Source of the DNA: Firm-04 sp003446315
GTDB taxonomy: Bacteria; Bacillota; Clostridia; Oscillospirales; Ruminococcaceae
NCBI GenBank assembly: GCA_946530355.1
Contig: CAMNAB010000031.1
Span: 1-24,806, forward strand
Length of the DNA stretch: 24,806 nt
Direction: 5' to 3'
Positions 22,198 through 24,806 of the stretch are shown here, one piece after another. The position numbers and the translations under genes were made by a program. Each line of letters opens with the position of its first letter. Within the stretch, counting starts at the first letter, position 1. The notes under the pieces were generated by a model, which was not told the DNA's origin, made no database searches, and was given only the letters and a program-made list of their open reading frames with translations.

Positions 22198-24393
22198 TCA
22201 ATCGGGGAAGCGGATGATAAAGGCGATCACCTTGAGAATCAGAATGAGGTCATCCTGATCGGGCGAGTTGGAATCATTGCAGTCGGCGTTGAGCAGACCG
22301 GTTTCAGGGATGCGCACTTCGCTGTCTTCTGCGAGGAATCTTGCGAGCAGAACGGCATCGGAAACATCCACAGCGTTATCGCAGTTGACATCGCCGCGCT
22401 TTGTACGTTCAGCGGGGATATTGACGGTTGTCGTGGTGGTGACAGAAGGTGTTGTGCCGGAGTCATCGGTTGTTGTTGTTGTCACAACGGGATCCTGATT
22501 CCGGAAGGAGATGCCGAGTGCTTTGACAGCATCGAGCGTATAGCCTGTTTCGGTATCGAATCCATGTTCGTGATAAGCAGCAGCGATATTCTCGCTCAGT
22601 TCATTGAGTTTTCGTTTGGAATTGGAACTGGTGATATCCATTGCCAGGATGCATTCTTTCATACAGGTGTTGAGTTTTGCGATGATCTGTTCATTGTCTG
22701 CATCCGATGGCTCTGTGCTGCCGGAGAGGGTCGCTCTGACGGTAAGGAGAATGGCGCGGTTGATGCCGTCAATGGGCTTGACGACCGGCTGATCCAGCGA
22801 CACGTTGAGATTGAACGAATAGACACCTGGGATCGTTTCGGGCGTGGTTGTTGTTGTCGAAGTTGTTGTGCTGGTTGTAGTAGAAGAACCCGGGGCAGTG
22901 GAAGATGTAGTCGTGGTTTTGGGTGTGTTTGTCGTGAGAACGGTTGATGCGGTTGTCGTGGGGAAGGTGCTGGAGATTGTTGTGAGAACAGTTGTGGGCG
23001 TTGTAGTGGGGTCGGTTGTGAGAACGGTCGTAGCGGTGGTCGTGACGGGCTTTGTCGTAGTAGTGATTGTCGTTGTTTTGGTTGTACTTGTGGAGGAAGT
23101 GGCGGTAGGTGTTGTGGTCGTAACGGGCGCAGCGCTGAGCTGCAAAGTATGGAAGGTCAGATTTGCAACGGTATGATCGGATTCAAACGAAGGGACAGAC
23201 TGGATCTGATACGTCAGCAGTCCGTTCCCGTCGATCAGAATACCGAAGATCGAACCGAGTGCTTTTTCAGCGGAAGTGAGGGTATAAACGAGCTGATCGT
23301 TTGAGCCGTCGAGCGCCATGCAGCGGATCTCCTGATCGGTATGATAATAGATCTTATCGCCGTAGACCTGTGAGCAGACATAGCAGGTGATGTAGCTGCC
23401 GCCGGTCGGTGATGTCCAGGATTGCTGGATGGTGCGAAGCGGGGTAACGGTACCGTCGGGGCTGCAAACAGAGATGGTGGAGCAGATCTGATCGCTGTAC
23501 ATGATCTGATCGTTCGGGAGCAGTTTGCCGAAGACCCAGCTTCCGTCGCTGAGTGGCTGGATGGTATCGACGGAATTGACCCAGAACGCATCTGCGAAGC
23601 GTTCGGAATCGCAGGAAATGGTCTGTCCTTCTGTGAAGTAGTTCCAGTCATCCGCTTTATGTTCGGGGTCAGCCATCATAGCGGCATCGCTTCTGAGCAC
23701 ATAGGTATGATCGGCATGACCGATCAGATCGGGCGCGGAGTCATCAAAGGTCACATCGACCTGATACCATTTACCGTCCACCTGTACGACATTCCACATA
23801 TGATTGATTTCATCGCTGGTGATGGCATAGCAGGGGATATCGAGACTCCGGCAGAGCACGCACATAGCGAGCGCATAGCCCTGACAGATGGCAGTACCGC
23901 CGATCATGGCAGCATAGGCATCACAAGCGACATAAGTGAGGTCATATTGGCAGTGTTCGGCGAGATAGTCATGCAAAAACAGGACTTTTTCGGCATCCGA
24001 CCAATTGCTGTTGACCATCCCGCCGATTTCGGTGATTTTCTGATTAAAAGAACGGATCATCGCAGGAATCTCAGATTTGCTGTAGTTATAGCTCAGGACG
24101 ATTCCCGCAACAGTACCGTCTGGATTGGTGCTGTAGTTGAAGCCGGAACCGACATAGAACCAATCGCCTTCTGTATAGAGCAAGTCGTAATAAACATCGG
24201 AGAGTTCATCAATTGTCATATGATACTTCTGCATAGAGACTGTGGACGAAAGATTTTTCCAGGCGGTACGCAGCTCAGTCCGAAGTGTTTCGGTGGTAGC
24301 CTGCGTACCGGCAGCAAAGGCTTGGACGGGTGACGCAGAAAGAAGCATGGCTGCGGCAGCGGCAGCAGCAGTGACCCGGAACTTTTTTTTCAT
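22198..24393 (-). CDS. Secreted transglutaminase-like protein with Thr-rich linker and type I dockerin
   Basis: A 731-aa secreted protein. Start ATG 24393 with GGAGGTG 7 bp upstream (24400-24406); the frame extends to 24435 without a site. Residues 1-28 are a signal peptide (ending AFAA). Residues about 60-225 hold a transglutaminase-like/cysteine-protease fold with the triad C170 (GTAICQGYA), H198 (INHMWN) and D213 (YQVDVTFDD). Residues 260-420 form a beta-rich segment with repeated Asp-Gly turns. A Thr-rich linker covers 424-522. Residues 523-635 are an unnamed domain, followed by a second Thr linker and a dockerin (666-728): the first calcium loop is canonical (DVNCDNAVDVSD), the second (DCNDSNSPDQDD) has Ser and Pro at usual Asp and Ile/Val places. 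The dockerin shares the AEDxExxIxETGLxNA stretch with that of the pectate lyase, suggesting the same scaffoldin. Whether it crosslinks, cleaves peptides or only binds is unknown. Confidence 0.88.
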   Translation of the reverse strand: MKKKFRVTAAAAAAAMLLSASPVQAFAAGTQATTETLRTELRTAWKNLSSTVSMQKYHMTIDELSDVYYDLLYTEGDWFYVGSGFNYSTNPDGTVAGIVLSYNYSKSEIPAMIRSFNQKITEIGGMVNSNWSDAEKVLFLHDYLAEHCQYDLTYVACDAYAAMIGGTAICQGYALAMCVLCRSLDIPCYAITSDEINHMWNVVQVDGKWYQVDVTFDDSAPDLIGHADHTYVLRSDAAMMADPEHKADDWNYFTEGQTISCDSERFADAFWVNSVDTIQPLSDGSWVFGKLLPNDQIMYSDQICSTISVCSPDGTVTPLRTIQQSWTSPTGGSYITCYVCSQVYGDKIYYHTDQEIRCMALDGSNDQLVYTLTSAEKALGSIFGILIDGNGLLTYQIQSVPSFESDHTVANLTFHTLQLSAAPVTTTTPTATSSTSTTKTTTITTTTKPVTTTATTVLTTDPTTTPTTVLTTISSTFPTTTASTVLTTNTPKTTTTSSTAPGSSTTTSTTTSTTTTTPETIPGVYSFNLNVSLDQPVVKPIDGINRAILLTVRATLSGSTEPSDADNEQIIAKLNTCMKECILAMDITSSNSKRKLNELSENIAAAYHEHGFDTETGYTLDAVKALGISFRNQDPVVTTTTTDDSGTTPSVTTTTTVNIPAERTKRGDVNCDNAVDVSDAVLLARFLAEDSEVRIPETGLLNADCNDSNSPDQDDLILILKVIAFIIRFPD

Positions 24394-24451
24394 GATAAGC
24401 ACCTCCGATAAACGTAGACAAGGAAAAAGAAACAATTATGTATGCGATTTT

Positions 24452-24480
24452 ATTATATCATATTCTGCGGCAGTTTACCA
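24452..24480 (-). promoter_or_regulatory. Promoter of the transglutaminase-like gene
   Basis: On the minus strand TATAAT (24457-24452) with TG one base further upstream (extended -10); the -35 is weak (TGGTAA, 24480-24475) at 17 bp. Expected leader length to the ATG at 24393 is about 50 nt. Confidence 0.6.
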
Positions 24481-24531
24481 GCGGTAAAATGCTGAAAATT
24501 AGATTTCCTTTTTGTGGGATACGTCTAAAAA

Positions 24532-24549
24532 AACGGTAATATTATCGTT
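24532..24549. promoter_or_regulatory. Near-perfect 18-bp palindrome
   Basis: AACGGTAAT/ATTATCGTT, symmetrical except for one position. It lies between the leftward promoter at 24480 and the rightward promoter-like site at 24583, a plausible operator position. No regulator can be named. Confidence 0.3.
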
Positions 24550-24560
24550 CATTTCAGAAA

Positions 24561-24717
24561 AGCGGGGAATCGCGCATCTTACTTGACAAATCGGGGAATA
24601 TCATGTATAGCGGGGAGCCCCCGCTGGCGTTGATCTAAAGTTCGCCGGAAAATAAACAGCGCTGCGATCGGGTGTACTTGCGTGAAACCAATTGCGTTTT
24701 ATGGTATAGCGGGGAGC
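24561..24717 (+). repeat. Scattered CGGGGA-containing direct repeats
   Basis: Related copies: AGCGGGGAATC (24561), TCGGGGAATA (24591), and two identical 14-bp units GTATAGCGGGGAGC at 24605-24618 and 24704-24717, 99 bp apart. The third overlaps a hairpin AGCGGGG/CCCCGCT (24609-24625). Spacing is irregular, so it is not a CRISPR array. Possibly remains of a dispersed intergenic repeat or protein-binding sites. Confidence 0.4.
24583..24611 (+). promoter_or_regulatory. Promoter-like site reading out of the window
   Basis: TTGACA (24583-24588, perfect), 17-bp spacer, TATAGC (24606-24611, four of six bases). No coding sequence begins within the remaining 195 bases, so the transcript would be non-coding or serve a gene beyond the edge. 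Confidence 0.4.
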
Positions 24718-24754
24718 AATGCCAACAACTTAAGCAAAAGCGGCGAAGCCAAAA

Positions 24755-24806
24755 TAAAAGTTTTGATCCAACTTTTTCAAAAGTTGGCGGAGTCCAGAGG
24801 CAGAGC
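24755..24806 (+). repeat. Start of a dispersed intergenic repeat with hairpin
   Basis: The sequence AAAAGTTTTGATCCAACTT, a 9-bp hairpin CCAACTTTT (24768-24776) / AAAAGTTGG (24779-24787), and then GGCGGAGTCCAGAGGCAGAGC recall the 'TTTTGATCC-(hairpin)-GGCGGG-TCCAGGGGCAGAGCCC' type of repeat often seen between genes in clostridial genomes. It is cut off by the window edge. Confidence 0.45.

Noticed and set aside
22096..22947. Plus-strand open frame of 283 codons after nadE
   Set aside because: It passes through the terminator and is antisense to the dockerin and Thr-linker region; its Cys/Gly-rich translation is an artefact of the codon pattern.
24561..24717. CRISPR array from the repeated CGGGGA motifs
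   Set aside because: Copies are only 10-14 bp and spaced 30, 14 and 99 bp apart; no cas genes nearby.
1..24806. tRNA or rRNA genes
   Set aside because: I saw no cloverleaf-like segment with GTTCRANNC and no rRNA signature in the gaps; all larger gaps were inspected by eye only.

Overview
The window looks like chromosome from a Gram-positive, anaerobic, fibre-degrading Firmicute of the Ruminococcus / Oscillospiraceae type. Three things point there: two secreted proteins with Thr-rich linkers and C-terminal type I dockerins (cellulosome-style), a set of endospore-associated genes (ylbJ, yqfC, yqfD, a CwlD-type amidase), and the low-GC Gram-positive block phoH-ybeY-era-yqzL-recO-mutS2. Base composition is moderate in GC, with AGGAGG-type ribosome sites and extended -10 (TGnTATAAT) promoters. 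The genus is an inference; no rRNA is present.

Left part (1-2040) is accessory-looking and more AT-rich. It holds the C-terminal end of a PD-(D/E)XK nuclease/AAA-type protein, a hairpin, a transposase-like C-terminal remnant, and a 300-aa protein whose C-terminal half resembles Imm1-type immunity proteins. From 2044 to 6050 come a CwlD-like amidase, a very small Cys-rich peptide gene with its own promoter and terminator, an unexplained structured intergenic segment, and a large secreted pectate lyase (PL1-type domain, CBM6-like domain, dockerin).

From 11900 down to 6053 most genes run leftwards: ylbJ-like membrane protein, a Cys-cluster/Ala-Pro-rich protein, a membrane-anchored protein with six 26-residue Cys/His repeats and two SH3b domains, a small DUF6678-like protein, pyrimidine-nucleoside phosphorylase, and an SGNH hydrolase. 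The last four are 14-32 bp apart and probably cotranscribed. A divergent region at 11901-11988 separates ylbJ from yqfC-yqfD and carries a sigma-E-like -10 element.

From 13435 to 22157 lies one long rightward gene cluster: phoH, ybeY, era, yqzL-like, recO, mutS2, a CPBP-family membrane protease, a DUF2262 protein and nadE. It is closed by a strong hairpin terminator. It combines rRNA/ribosome maturation (YbeY, Era, PhoH), recombination (RecO) and ribosome or DNA quality control (MutS2) with NAD synthesis.

The right end holds a leftward secreted transglutaminase-like protein with a long Thr linker and dockerin, then about 400 bp without a gene. That stretch has repeated CGGGGA-containing motifs, a promoter-like site, a palindrome, and what looks like the beginning of a dispersed intergenic repeat.
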